A stretch of DNA of 14,563 nt from a bacterium (GTDB lineage: Bacteria > UBA6262). The translations under genes were made by a program, and so were the position numbers. The stretch lies in assembly GCA_028716025.1 (NCBI GenBank), contig JAQUQP010000034.1, positions 1 to 14,563 on the forward strand. The letters are read 5' to 3'. Each line of letters opens with the position of its first letter. Positions within the stretch are counted from its first letter, which is position 1. The notes under the pieces were generated by a model, which saw only the letters and a list, made by a program, of their open reading frames with translations, made no database searches and was not told the DNA's origin. This document shows, one piece after another, positions 1 to 8,424 of this stretch.

Positions 1-955
1 CATTCACGCATCTTTTACCCGGATACAGTTCATAGTACCGCCGGTATGGTTGCGGTGTGAAGTTAGGCATCAGGACATTGGCCCCGGCCTGCAAACCCGT
101 GATCCGGTAATCTTTTTCCAGGCTGCCCAGGGCAGTGGTAGCCGGCAAGTGGCTATAGCGAGTCACGATCCTGGTCAAGGCCAGGGCGTTTAAAGTCAAC
201 AAGGCCTCGCCTTTTTTATCCCCGGCTAACCTGGTCTGGTGATGAGGGATAAAAGGCCCGATCCCGATCATATCAAATTCATGCCGCTTAAAGAACAGGA
301 TGTCCCGGGCTATACTGAGTTTTGTTTGTCCTCGCAACCCGACAATGATCCCGGACCCGACCTGGTAACCCAGTTTTTTTAAATTACGCAGGCAGTTTAC
401 CCGCCGGTCATAATCCATTTCCGGATGCAACGAACGGTAAATTTTCCGGTCCGTGGTTTCTATTTTTAATAAGTACCGGTCAGCCCCGGCTGCCCGCCAG
501 AGGCGATAAGATCTTAAGTCTTGTTCGCCTACTGAAAGAGTTACTGCCAGGTGATAGCGTTGTTTAGTTTCCCTGATCACTGCCGCCAGCCATACTGCAT
601 CCAGGTCCCCGGCTTCACCGGATTGCAGGACCACGGTCTTGATCCCTTGCGCTGCCATATGGGCTACACTCTCGAGCACCTGGGACTGGTTCAGGTGATA
701 TCTTCTAATCTTCGTATTTTTCCGGTTCAACCCGCAATAAAGGCAGGTGTTACGGCAATTATTGTCAAATTCAATGATCCCGCGCAAAAAGATGCCGTTA
801 CCGGCGAACTTTTTTCTCACCTGGTCGGCATAGGCATACAAGATCCTGGTTTCAGGTTCTGTTGCCAATGACAACAGGAATTCCAGGTCTGCCGCTGCCG
901 GCCGTTGGGCGCTATATACCCGGGTTAAAACATCCTTGATCTTAGACGTACTCAT
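1..955 (-). CDS. hydE: [FeFe] hydrogenase maturase HydE, radical SAM (partial, runs off the left edge)
   Basis: This reads open from an ATG at 955 down to base 2 (318 codons) and leaves the window before its stop, so perhaps 30-40 C-terminal residues are missing relative to the usual ~350 aa. The radical SAM motif CRNTCLYC supplies Cys67, Cys71 and Cys74. It is followed by the HydE-like signatures VVLQSGE, GADRYLLKIE, FDMIGIGPFIPH, LPATTALG, GANVLMPN and YELYPGKRC. HydE is known to process the Fe(CO)2(CN) cysteine complex made by HydG on the way to the diiron subsite of the H-cluster. The start overlaps the HydG stop by 14 bp (ATGAGTACGTCTAA), implying translational coupling. Several normally conserved spots differ from what I remember of Thermotoga HydE: GLRGQT for GLPGQT, YLLKIE for YLLRHE and HHQTRL for HPDTPL. 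Identity as HydE is secure; full activity is inferred. Confidence 0.93.
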   Translation of the reverse strand, partial: MSTSKIKDVLTRVYSAQRPAAADLEFLLSLATEPETRILYAYADQVRKKFAGNGIFLRGIIEFDNNCRNTCLYCGLNRKNTKIRRYHLNQSQVLESVAHMAAQGIKTVVLQSGEAGDLDAVWLAAVIRETKQRYHLAVTLSVGEQDLRSYRLWRAAGADRYLLKIETTDRKIYRSLHPEMDYDRRVNCLRNLKKLGYQVGSGIIVGLRGQTKLSIARDILFFKRHEFDMIGIGPFIPHHQTRLAGDKKGEALLTLNALALTRIVTRYSHLPATTALGSLEKDYRITGLQAGANVLMPNFTPQPYRRYYELYPGKRCVN

Positions 956-2333
956 CTCTGACACCCTGGTTAATATCAGCGAAAAACTTAGCCAGTTCGG
1001 CCCGTGTTTTTTCATCCAACTGTTGGCTGCATTCCTCGATCAAAGCATAGCCAGCTTTTTTAACTTCCGGTGAAGCAAAATCGTCGAGATATTCTTTCAG
1101 GGTGATCAAAGCATTGACACTGCACTTGCCTTTGATCGTACCAGGCTTGGCCAGGTTCATGAAAGCTTCCCCGGTCCTGGATGAGCGATAGCAGGCAGCG
1201 CAAAAGCTGGGAATGAATTTTTTCTTGATCAATGAACCGATAACTTCATCCAGGGACCGGTTATCATTCAAAATAAACTGTGAATCCTTAGGCAGCTTCC
1301 CCTGGGTCTCTTCATAACCGCCGGGAGAGGTCCGGGAGGCGGCGCTGATCTGGGACACACCTAGATTAAATAATTCATCACGCATTTCCGGCGTTTCCCT
1401 GGTGGAGAGAATGATCCCGGTATACGGTACCGCCAGGCGCAGGACAGCGATCAGTTTTTTGAACTCATCGTCACTGACCCGGTGCGGGACATTTTCGCTG
1501 AATTCAGATCCCAGTGCCGGCTCGATCCGCGGCACAGAAATGGTATGCGGACCAACTTTGAATTTTTCTTCCAGGTGCTCAATATGCATGAGCATAGCTA
1601 AGGTCTCAAACCGGTAATCATAGATACCATACAATACGCCGATCCCGACATCATCAATGCCGGCGGTAAAAGCGCGGTCTACAGCGTCAATACGATTATC
1701 CGGATCACGCTTGGGCCCGCTCAGATGCACCTGGCGGTAACTCTGTTCATGATAAGTTTCCTGGAATATCTGGAACGTACCGATACCGGCGGCTTTTAAT
1801 TGTTTAAATTCTTCCACGGCCAAAGGCGCGCAGTTAATGTTCACCCTCTTGATCCGGTTCTTACCGACGTTAACCGCATATACTGCTTTGATCGATTCAA
1901 CATAATATTCAATATTAGTCTTGCCAGCTGGTGCCGCTTCCCCGGCCACCAGCAGGATGCGTTTATGCCCGTGTTTTAACAACAACGTAATTTGTTCCTT
2001 GATCTCATCTACGGTCAGGGCTTTACGCTCGATCTTTTTATTTTTGGCATTAAACGCGCAATAAGCGCAGCAGTTGGCGCAGATATTACTAATATAAAGA
2101 GGAGCAAATAAGACAACACGACTACCGTATATTTGATTTTTCACAAAAGAAGCGGCGGCAAATATTTTTTTCATATAAAGCGGATCTTCTACCGCCAGCA
2201 ACGCCGCAGTTTCGCTTAAGGACAGCCTTTGCAGAGATTTACTTTTATCCAGGATACGGTCCAGTTCAGCCGGAGGCACATTCCTGGCTGCTTTTAAAAG
2301 GGCTTCTATTTTTGGTTCGTCAATGTATTTCAT
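942..2333 (-). CDS. hydG: [FeFe] hydrogenase maturase HydG, radical SAM tyrosine lyase
   Basis: HydG cleaves tyrosine with a SAM radical and delivers CO and CN- on iron for the H-cluster. The 463-aa protein has the expected length. Cys85, Cys89 and Cys92 (CANCCAYC) form the SAM cluster. Near the C-terminus Cys378, Cys381 and Cys404 match the CX2CX22C spacing of the second HydG cluster, which separates it from the related thiamine enzyme ThiH. Other recognisable stretches are LLVAGEAAP, FQIFQETYH, DDVGIGVLYG and SVPRIEPA. I chose the ATG at 2333, which has GAAGG nine bases upstream, over an in-frame TTG at 2342. The ATG start leaves a 14-bp overlap with the response regulator gene before it. 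The 3' end overlaps hydE. HydF, the scaffold GTPase these enzymes need, is not in the window. Confidence 0.96.
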   Translation of the reverse strand: MKYIDEPKIEALLKAARNVPPAELDRILDKSKSLQRLSLSETAALLAVEDPLYMKKIFAAASFVKNQIYGSRVVLFAPLYISNICANCCAYCAFNAKNKKIERKALTVDEIKEQITLLLKHGHKRILLVAGEAAPAGKTNIEYYVESIKAVYAVNVGKNRIKRVNINCAPLAVEEFKQLKAAGIGTFQIFQETYHEQSYRQVHLSGPKRDPDNRIDAVDRAFTAGIDDVGIGVLYGIYDYRFETLAMLMHIEHLEEKFKVGPHTISVPRIEPALGSEFSENVPHRVSDDEFKKLIAVLRLAVPYTGIILSTRETPEMRDELFNLGVSQISAASRTSPGGYEETQGKLPKDSQFILNDNRSLDEVIGSLIKKKFIPSFCAACYRSSRTGEAFMNLAKPGTIKGKCSVNALITLKEYLDDFASPEVKKAGYALIEECSQQLDEKTRAELAKFFADINQGVRDEYV

Positions 2334-2718
2334 TAGTAACAACCTTCTTTATAGTTTCCAGCAGAGTGGCTGGTTTTACTGGTTTATCCAGTACAAATTT
2401 AATATTACTCCATTTGGTCATCATCTCTGTCTGCAGATCACGCAAACCAGTCCGCATAAAGTATCCGGTGAGAAGAATGATCGGGACCTCTTTGAACTTC
2501 AGATCCTTGGCCATAGTTTCCGCGATCTCAAAGCCAGCCAGCTTATTATCCATTAACACATCCAGCAAGATCAGGTCAGGCTTGAATGCGACAATAGTTT
2601 GATAAGCGTGCTCATGCTTATTTTCCACGCCCACCTCATAATCCACCGCTTCCAGCATATTACGGCAGGCTTCATTAAAATCAGTATCATCATCAATGAT
2701 CAGTATTTTTTTGATCAT
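2320..2718 (-). CDS. Single-domain response regulator (CheY-like receiver)
   Basis: This 132-aa protein is one receiver domain with no output domain. Acidic residues Asp9-Asp11 (IIDDD) bind Mg2+, Asp53 (LILLDVLMD) is the expected phosphoacceptor, Thr84 (ILLTG) is the switch residue and Lys112 (DKPVKP) completes the active site. It follows hydC by 6 bp and overlaps hydG by 14 bp, so it is made together with the [FeFe] hydrogenase. A natural partner is the histidine kinase encoded at 8425-10263, but that pairing is inferred from proximity. Without a DNA-binding domain it probably acts by protein contact or as a phosphorelay intermediate. A receiver gene between hydrogenase structural and maturation genes is uncommon and suggests post-translational control of hydrogenase activity or assembly. 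The receiver call is firm; the role is unknown. Confidence 0.92.
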   Translation of the reverse strand: MIKKILIIDDDTDFNEACRNMLEAVDYEVGVENKHEHAYQTIVAFKPDLILLDVLMDNKLAGFEIAETMAKDLKFKEVPIILLTGYFMRTGLRDLQTEMMTKWSNIKFVLDKPVKPATLLETIKKVVTNEIH

Positions 2719-2724
2719 AATCTC

Positions 2725-3294
2725 TTATTGGCCGGGTTGTTCAAAGGCCCCGATCCCGGCTTCTTTCACTTTAGCATATTTTTTATCCTGGCGGCGATAT
2801 TTTTCCAATATTGCCGGTATCTTCTCCGGGACCATGCGAACGTAAATATCTTCATTTACCTGCATGACCGGCGAAAGCCCGCAGCAGCCCAGGCAACGGG
2901 TGATATTCACTCCGAACATGCCATCCTGGGTAGTTTCCCCGATGCCGATCTTTAGTTCTTCCTTAAGCCGTTCCTGGGTCCTGGCGCCGCCGGCAACATA
3001 GCAGGCAGTGCCTTTGCAAAGATAGATCTGGTATTTGGCTTTCGGCTGGAGTGAAAAATAATTATAAAACGTAGCCATGCCATAGATATGAGCGGTAGGA
3101 ATACTAAGTTTCTCGGAAATATACTCCATGGCTTCCTGCGGCAGGTAGCCGAACAAGGTCTGGACATAGTGCAGCGCGCCCATAAGCTGGCCTTGCTGGT
3201 CCTTCAACAGCGGGCTGGTTTTAAGGAACTCACCCACTTTTTTCAGTTTTTCCTGTGTTTCTTTTGAAATTTCTTTGGTTTTGTCCTTAGACAC
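2725..3294 (-). CDS. hydC: Hydrogenase subunit HydC, NuoE-type [2Fe-2S] protein
   Basis: The 189-aa product is a thioredoxin-fold ferredoxin of the NuoE/HydC family. The four cluster ligands are Cys93 and Cys98 (CKGTAC) and Cys134 and Cys138 (CLGCCG), matching the CX4C...CX3C pattern. An N-terminal helical region (about residues 35-85, with the motif IYGMATFYNYF) is typical of NuoE and packs on the NuoF-type subunit. In trimeric hydrogenases this subunit passes electrons to and from the flavin of HydB. Translation starts at a GTG: GGAGG lies five bases upstream and no ATG fits. It begins 13 bp after hydA and ends 6 bp before the response regulator gene. Residues after about 165 (DKKYAKVKEAG...) form a short charged tail of no known function. 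Confidence 0.95.
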   Translation of the reverse strand: MSKDKTKEISKETQEKLKKVGEFLKTSPLLKDQQGQLMGALHYVQTLFGYLPQEAMEYISEKLSIPTAHIYGMATFYNYFSLQPKAKYQIYLCKGTACYVAGGARTQERLKEELKIGIGETTQDGMFGVNITRCLGCCGLSPVMQVNEDIYVRMVPEKIPAILEKYRRQDKKYAKVKEAGIGAFEQPGQ

Positions 3295-3304
3295 AGAATC
3301 CTCC
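3295..3304 (-). promoter_or_regulatory. Ribosome binding site fixing the GTG start of hydC
   Basis: GGAGG at 3304-3300 with the five-base spacer ATTCT precedes GTG at 3294. This decides the non-ATG start of hydC and lies in the 13-bp gap after the hydA stop. Confidence 0.75.
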
Positions 3305-3307
3305 AGA

Positions 3308-5086
3308 TTATATACTGACTGTTTCTTTCACTTTCGACGGCACGCCCTGGGGCGACCGGCGGTGATAATGCGTATGCAGCAAATGATGCGACAATTCTCC
3401 TAACGGCTGTTTCAGGAATTCCTGGTAAATCTGCTTGATCTGCGGATTCTCATGGGATTTACGGATCTTCTTAAGTTCGTCTATTTTATATAAACCCTGA
3501 GCCCGTTTTTCATACCAGGCCTTATCCAGCGCTTCAGCGAAGTTCGGCAGGTAAGGTTGCCCGCCACCGCCCATACAACCACCCGGGCACGTCATTACTT
3601 CGATAAAGTGATAGGTACGCTTGCCTTGTTCCATTTCAGTAAAGACCTTATGGACATTGGCCATACCGTAAATTACCGCTACCTTGACTTTAGTCCCGGC
3701 GATATCTACTTCAGCTTCTTTGATACCGTCGAAACCGCGGACCGCTTTAAAATCAATAGCTGGTAAAGCCTGCCCAGTGATCACTTCATACGCTGTCCTC
3801 AGGGCTGCTTCCATTACCCCGCCGCTGACGCCAAAGATCGTGGCTGCGCCGGTTGATTCACCCATCGGGTTATCAAATTCAGAACCTTTGAGCTCATTAA
3901 ATTTGATCCCTGCCTGTTTGATCATTTTCACCAGTTCGCGGGTCGTAAGCACAGCATCCACATCCTGGAAGCCGCTGGCATTCATCTCCGGTCGGCTGGC
4001 TTCAAATTTCTTCGCGGTACACGGCATGATACTGACGCTATATATATTGGCCGGATCGATCTTCATTTTCTGGGCATAATAGGTTTTGATGAGCGCGCCC
4101 ATCATTTGCTGCGGTGATTTGCAGGTAGACAAGTTCTCCAGGAACTCAGGATGGAAATGTTCGCAAAATTTGATCCAACCCGGGCTGCAGGAAGTGATCA
4201 GGGGCAACTTGTTGTTATTCTTCAAGCGGCTGATAAGCTCATGACCTTCTTCCATAATGGTAAGATCAGCGGAGAATTGCGTATCAAACACCACCTTGAA
4301 TCCCATCAGGCGCAAAGCAGTTACTGCTTCATACGTTTTATCTTCTCCCGGAGGCAGGCCAAATCCCTCGCCTAACGCCACTCTCACGGCCGGGGCTATC
4401 TGGACAACCACGGTTTTAGACGGATCATTGAGACTGCGCCATACTTCCGCTGTAGCGTCTGTTTCCGTGATCGCTGCCGTGGGACAAAATAAGGTGCATT
4501 GTCCACAGTTAATGCAGACGCTGTCTTTGATCGGCATGTTAAAGGCTGGCAATACCGTGGTCCGGAAACCGCGATAAGCATATGATAAGGCATTCACGCC
4601 TTGTAATTCCGAACATACCCGCACGCATTTCCCGCAGGTAATACATTTTTCCGGGTCCCGGGTGATCCCGGCAGATATATCGACATCATAACGCTTGCGT
4701 TCACCCTCAAACGTAAATTCCCGTATACCCAGCGTATTAGCCATTTCCTGGAGATCGCAATTATTATTGCGTTCACAGATCTGGCAATCACGCGGATGGT
4801 TATCCAGGATCAATTCCACAATATCCCGGCGCGCCTTGCGCACAGCCTGGGAATTAGTTTTAACGACCATACCTTCAGTGATCGCGGTACAGCACGAGGG
4901 AGAAAAATTCTTCATTCCCGCCACTTCTACCACACAGATACGGCACGCCCCGATGCTGGATAACTTTTTATGATAACACAACCGCGGGATATGCAAACCG
5001 ATACTATCGGCCGCCTGCATGATAGTCGTTCCCGCCGGCGCGGTTACTTCTTGCCCATCTATAGTCAGGGTTATTTGTTTGGTCAT
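3308..5086 (-). CDS. hydA: [FeFe] hydrogenase catalytic subunit HydA
   Basis: This 592-aa enzyme carries the H-cluster and reversibly makes H2. Domains in order: a plant-type [2Fe-2S] ferredoxin (Cys37, Cys48, Cys51 and Cys65 or Cys66), a His-Cys [4Fe-4S] site (His97, Cys101, Cys104, Cys110), two more [4Fe-4S] sites (Cys148/151/154/158 and Cys191/194/197/201), then the H-cluster domain. H-cluster motifs are L1 TSCSPGW (298-304), L2 MPCTAKKFE (354-362) and L3 EVMTCPGGCMGGGGQP (496-511). A small-subunit-like tail follows, ending in a His-rich stretch (SHHLLHTHYHRR). There is no extra C-terminal [2Fe-2S] domain. L1 has Ser where the classic motif TSCCPxW has its second Cys. The start ATG overlaps the hydB stop as ATGA and is preceded by GAGGAG. 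With HydB and HydC it forms the NAD(P)H-linked, probably electron-bifurcating trimer. Confidence 0.97.
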   Translation of the reverse strand: MTKQITLTIDGQEVTAPAGTTIMQAADSIGLHIPRLCYHKKLSSIGACRICVVEVAGMKNFSPSCCTAITEGMVVKTNSQAVRKARRDIVELILDNHPRDCQICERNNNCDLQEMANTLGIREFTFEGERKRYDVDISAGITRDPEKCITCGKCVRVCSELQGVNALSYAYRGFRTTVLPAFNMPIKDSVCINCGQCTLFCPTAAITETDATAEVWRSLNDPSKTVVVQIAPAVRVALGEGFGLPPGEDKTYEAVTALRLMGFKVVFDTQFSADLTIMEEGHELISRLKNNNKLPLITSCSPGWIKFCEHFHPEFLENLSTCKSPQQMMGALIKTYYAQKMKIDPANIYSVSIMPCTAKKFEASRPEMNASGFQDVDAVLTTRELVKMIKQAGIKFNELKGSEFDNPMGESTGAATIFGVSGGVMEAALRTAYEVITGQALPAIDFKAVRGFDGIKEAEVDIAGTKVKVAVIYGMANVHKVFTEMEQGKRTYHFIEVMTCPGGCMGGGGQPYLPNFAEALDKAWYEKRAQGLYKIDELKKIRKSHENPQIKQIYQEFLKQPLGELSHHLLHTHYHRRSPQGVPSKVKETVSI

Positions 5087-8000
5087 GGCTTACACTCCTC
5101 TTCCCGACGGTCGCAGCGCAAACAACGATCTGCCTCTTCGAGAGCCTGTTTTTTAGAATACCCTAATTCAACCTCAGTAAAGGCCTGCAGCCGCTTCACC
5201 ATGCTAACCTTGGCTTGCTGCGGACGGTTTTTCTCCTTGATCTCGGCACTGGGATCAAAATAATCCACTTTTCTCCGTTCCCCTTTAATGACATACCTGT
5301 TTTTGTGCAAGTCTTCGCCTTTAAATGAGCGCTCAATTGAAATAGCCGCCTTTTCTCCGTCAGCAATAGCGTCGATAACCGTAGCTCCGCCGCTGACCAG
5401 GTCACCGCCGGCAAAGATCCCTGGTATATTAGTTGCCAGTGTTTCCCGGTCCACGTTCATTACGCCCGTGTCTTTTATTCCTAATTCCTTTTTCACAGTT
5501 TCCGGAATATCCGGTTTACCGCCGATCGCACTGATCACTATATCAACCGGCAGGCTAAATACTTCTTCGGTGGCCAATGGTTTCCGCCTACCGCTCAGGT
5601 CAAACTCACCAGACCGGGTATAGGCGCATTCCAGTGAAGCAACCTGGTTGCTCTGGCCTTTGATCGCCGTGGGTATCAGCAGGAAATGGAACTTAACTCC
5701 TTCTTTTTCCGCTTCTTCCACTTCTTCCGGGATAGCCGGCATGCCATCTTTGGTCCGGCGATAAATAATATGCACTTCCTCCGCTCCTAACCTGAGGCAG
5801 GTCCTGGCTACATCCATGGCCGCGTTCCCGCCGCCTATGACCGCGACTTTCTTGCCGGTAAATACGATCTTGCTATTGCCTTTCATTAAAGCATAGGCAC
5901 CGTGCATTTTCTTGATCCGCTCGGAATTATAATCTTTCAGGAAATTCAAGGATCCCAGGAAACCAGTTAGATCAGTACCCGGAATGCCCAGGGCTGCTTC
6001 TTTCCAGGCACCGATAGCAAGGTACACTGCTTTAAAGCCCTGATCCTTAAGTTGCTTCAGGGAAATATCTTTGCCGAGTGCTGTATTTGTTTTGATCTTA
6101 ACTCCCAGGTCTGTGATCCGCTTGATCTCCCGCTTAACTACTTCTTTGGGTAGCCGGTATTCAGGAATACCCAGGGTCAGCATACCGCCTGCTTTCTGGT
6201 CTGCTTCAAATACCGTCACCTGGTAACCGTGCTTGGCCAGTTGGTAAGCGCAGGACAGGCCAGCCGGGCCGCTGCCGATAATAGCCACTTTTTCTTTTAA
6301 CTGCTGGCCGGTATATTTCTCAATTTTTACATCATTACTGACTGTATAATCAGCGGCAAAACGTTTTAACAGCATGATCGCTACCGGTTCTTCTATCTTC
6401 CCGCGCCGGCAATTTGATTCGCAGGGATGATGGCAGACACGGCCGCAAATTGAAGGGAAAGGATTACGGCGTAAGATCATTTCTGCGCTTTCCTTGAATT
6501 TTCCTTCTTTGATCAGGCCGATAAATCCGGGAATATCAATATGCGCCGGACAGGTATGCTGGCAGGGAGAGACAAATAAGTCAGCGCAAACAGCTGAGGG
6601 GCATTTTCTCTCCTTGATATGAGCTTCATATTCCGCGCGGAAAAATCGCAGGGTTGACAAAACCGGATTAGGAGCTGTCTGCCCTAAACCGCAGAGAGCT
6701 GTTTTCCTAATGGTCTCTCCCAGGCTTTCCAGTTTATCGATATCGCTGAGCTCTCCCTGGCCGCTGGTAATACGGTTCAGTATTTCCAGCATCCGTTTAG
6801 TGCCTTCCCGGCAGGGAGTACATTTCCCGCACGATTCATCCTGGGTGAATTCCAGGAAAAATTTTGCCACATCTACCATGCAGTCTTTTTCATCCATGAC
6901 GATCAGGCCGCCAGAACCCATAATGGACCCGGCGCTGGCCAAAGAATCATAATCGATCGGCGTATTCAGATATTGAACCGGCAGGCAACCGCCTGACGGG
7001 CCGCCGGTCTGGGCAGTTTTGAATTTGCGTCCTTCTTTAATACCTCCGCCGATATCAAAGATCACTTCTCCCAGAGTGGTGCCCATCGGGACTTCCACCA
7101 GGCCGGTATTTTTCACCTTACCAGCCAGGGCAAATACTTTGGTCCCTTTGCTTTTCTCTGTGCCAATGGTGGCAAAGTGCTTGTATCCGTCCAGGATAAT
7201 TACCGGGATATTGGCCCAAGTCTCCACATTATTGATCAGTGTGGGCTGGCCCCATAAACCACTGGTAGACGGGAACGGCGGTTTCACTTTAGGCATACCG
7301 CGTTCGCCCTGGATAGAATTGATCAAAGCTGTTTCTTCGCCGCAGACAAAAGCCCCGGCACCGAGCACAATATCAATATCAAAAGAAAAAGCAGTTCCTA
7401 ATATATTTTTTCCCAGCAGGTTCAATTCCTTGGCTTGTTTAATAGCGATCTTCAACCGTTCCACTGCCAAGGGATATTCAGCGCGGATATACACGATCCC
7501 CTGGTCAGCGCCGACAGCATAACCGCCGATGGTCATCGCTTCCAGGACTGAAAACGGGTCGCCCTCGATCACGCTGCGGTCCATAAATGCCCCGGGATCG
7601 CCTTCGTCCGCGTTACAGATCAAATATTTTTTACCGGCTTTCTGGTCAGCGACAAAACGCCATTTTGTGCCAGTCGGGAACCCGCCGCCGCCCCGGCCGC
7701 GCAAACCAGATTTGATCACTTCGTCTATCACCCGGTCCGGAGTATATTCGCCTAAGACCTTGGCTAATGCTTCATAACCCCTGATCGCAAGATAATCATC
7801 TATATTTTCCGGATCGATCACCCCGCAATTGCGCAGGGCCATCCGTTTCTGCTTATTAAAATAATCTATATCACTGAAAATAAAATGTGATTTATCAGTC
7901 AAATGGTCTTTACTGACCAGTTTCTTGCCGGTCTTCTTGCTGGGACAGGGCATATTTTTTTTGATCAGATGGTCAATAATTATTTTTCTGGCTTTAGCTG

Positions 8001-8286
8001 CGTCAACATTTTCATATTTAAACGGCGCCTTGCCAGCCTGGAAAACTTCCACAGTAGGCTCCAGATGGCAGCGTCCGACACAACCCTTGCGGCAGAGATG
8101 AACGTCTTTTAATTTCCGCTTCTTGATCTCTTCCTCCATTACTTGCCAAACCACTTTCGAACCGGCAGCAATTTCGCAGGTGGACATGCCGATATTGATC
8201 CTGGTCGGGGCTAGCCATTTATGGAGGTTCTGATGAATGGCATTTTGCCTGGCTTTGACTAAAACCTGTTGCGGGCTATTACTCAT
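5083..8286 (-). CDS. hydB: Hydrogenase flavoprotein HydB (NuoF type) fused to a GltD-like NAD(P)H oxidoreductase
   Basis: This 1067-aa protein combines two enzymes. Residues ~28-110 are a thioredoxin-like [2Fe-2S] domain (Cys37, Cys65, Cys69, Cys73). Residues ~150-550 are the NuoF core with the FMN/NADH loop RGRGGGGFPTGTKW (196-209), GAFVCGEETALINS (311-324), an SLBB region, and a [4Fe-4S] site from Cys486, Cys489, Cys492 and Cys532. The usual C-terminal ferredoxin pair is replaced by a complete GltD module: Cys-rich entry (Cys562, 567, 575, 579, then 614, 618, 622, 626), FAD loop GSGPAGLSCA (671-680), second nucleotide loop GGGNAAMDVA (818-827), IYRRTKDGMPA (841-851), and FAD motif GIFAGGDLVSGGATV (956-970). 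It ends with CLRC (1055-1058). In HydABC hydrogenases this subunit oxidises or reduces NAD(P)H and is the likely bifurcation site. The GltD part may give a second, NADPH-type entry. GAGGAG precedes the ATG by eight bases. First gene of the [FeFe] operon. Confidence 0.95.
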   Translation of the reverse strand: MSNSPQQVLVKARQNAIHQNLHKWLAPTRINIGMSTCEIAAGSKVVWQVMEEEIKKRKLKDVHLCRKGCVGRCHLEPTVEVFQAGKAPFKYENVDAAKARKIIIDHLIKKNMPCPSKKTGKKLVSKDHLTDKSHFIFSDIDYFNKQKRMALRNCGVIDPENIDDYLAIRGYEALAKVLGEYTPDRVIDEVIKSGLRGRGGGGFPTGTKWRFVADQKAGKKYLICNADEGDPGAFMDRSVIEGDPFSVLEAMTIGGYAVGADQGIVYIRAEYPLAVERLKIAIKQAKELNLLGKNILGTAFSFDIDIVLGAGAFVCGEETALINSIQGERGMPKVKPPFPSTSGLWGQPTLINNVETWANIPVIILDGYKHFATIGTEKSKGTKVFALAGKVKNTGLVEVPMGTTLGEVIFDIGGGIKEGRKFKTAQTGGPSGGCLPVQYLNTPIDYDSLASAGSIMGSGGLIVMDEKDCMVDVAKFFLEFTQDESCGKCTPCREGTKRMLEILNRITSGQGELSDIDKLESLGETIRKTALCGLGQTAPNPVLSTLRFFRAEYEAHIKERKCPSAVCADLFVSPCQHTCPAHIDIPGFIGLIKEGKFKESAEMILRRNPFPSICGRVCHHPCESNCRRGKIEEPVAIMLLKRFAADYTVSNDVKIEKYTGQQLKEKVAIIGSGPAGLSCAYQLAKHGYQVTVFEADQKAGGMLTLGIPEYRLPKEVVKREIKRITDLGVKIKTNTALGKDISLKQLKDQGFKAVYLAIGAWKEAALGIPGTDLTGFLGSLNFLKDYNSERIKKMHGAYALMKGNSKIVFTGKKVAVIGGGNAAMDVARTCLRLGAEEVHIIYRRTKDGMPAIPEEVEEAEKEGVKFHFLLIPTAIKGQSNQVASLECAYTRSGEFDLSGRRKPLATEEVFSLPVDIVISAIGGKPDIPETVKKELGIKDTGVMNVDRETLATNIPGIFAGGDLVSGGATVIDAIADGEKAAISIERSFKGEDLHKNRYVIKGERRKVDYFDPSAEIKEKNRPQQAKVSMVKRLQAFTEVELGYSKKQALEEADRCLRCDRREEECKP

Positions 8287-8327
8287 TTACTCCGCTCCTC
8301 TCGTTGAACTCAAAATTTGTGCTAGTT

Positions 8328-8346
8328 TTGTGAATTCGACATAATA
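8328..8346 (-). promoter_or_regulatory. Candidate promoter of the [FeFe] hydrogenase operon with a Rex-like half-site
   Basis: In the 138-bp gap before hydB (8287-8424), the minus strand shows a -10-like TATTAT at 8346-8341. Its -35 is poor (TTTTAA at a 17-base spacing). TTCACAA at 8334-8328 falls about where transcription would start and equals one half of the Rex operator seen upstream of rex. The other half is degenerate (TTATG) and one base off the usual spacing. The leader to the hydB ATG would be about 50 bases. A purine-rich A/G run lies just upstream of the -10. No convincing terminator for the preceding kinase gene is visible in the gap. Confidence 0.35.
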
Positions 8347-8424
8347 TTTCTTCTTTTTTCTTTTTAAAACTGCTTATATACTACGGTGAGTATGCTCGCA
8401 CTCCTATGTCCCGGTTCTTAAAAA

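Noticed and set aside
551..871. Plus-strand open frame of 106 codons near the left edge
   Set aside because: It is antisense to the hydE coding frame, which reads open through the whole region and contains the radical SAM Cys triad.
2334..2342. Upstream TTG start for hydG
   Set aside because: The ATG three codons later has a well-placed GAAGG and gives the 14-bp overlap seen at other joints.
7019..7522. Plus-strand open frame of 167 codons
   Set aside because: It is a shadow of the NuoF core of hydB; the hydB frame has cofactor motifs throughout this interval.
8370..8424. Intrinsic terminator after the histidine kinase gene
   Set aside because: Only 4-5 bp interrupted stems can be drawn, and no U-run follows in the transcribed direction, so read-through into the [FeFe] operon cannot be excluded.
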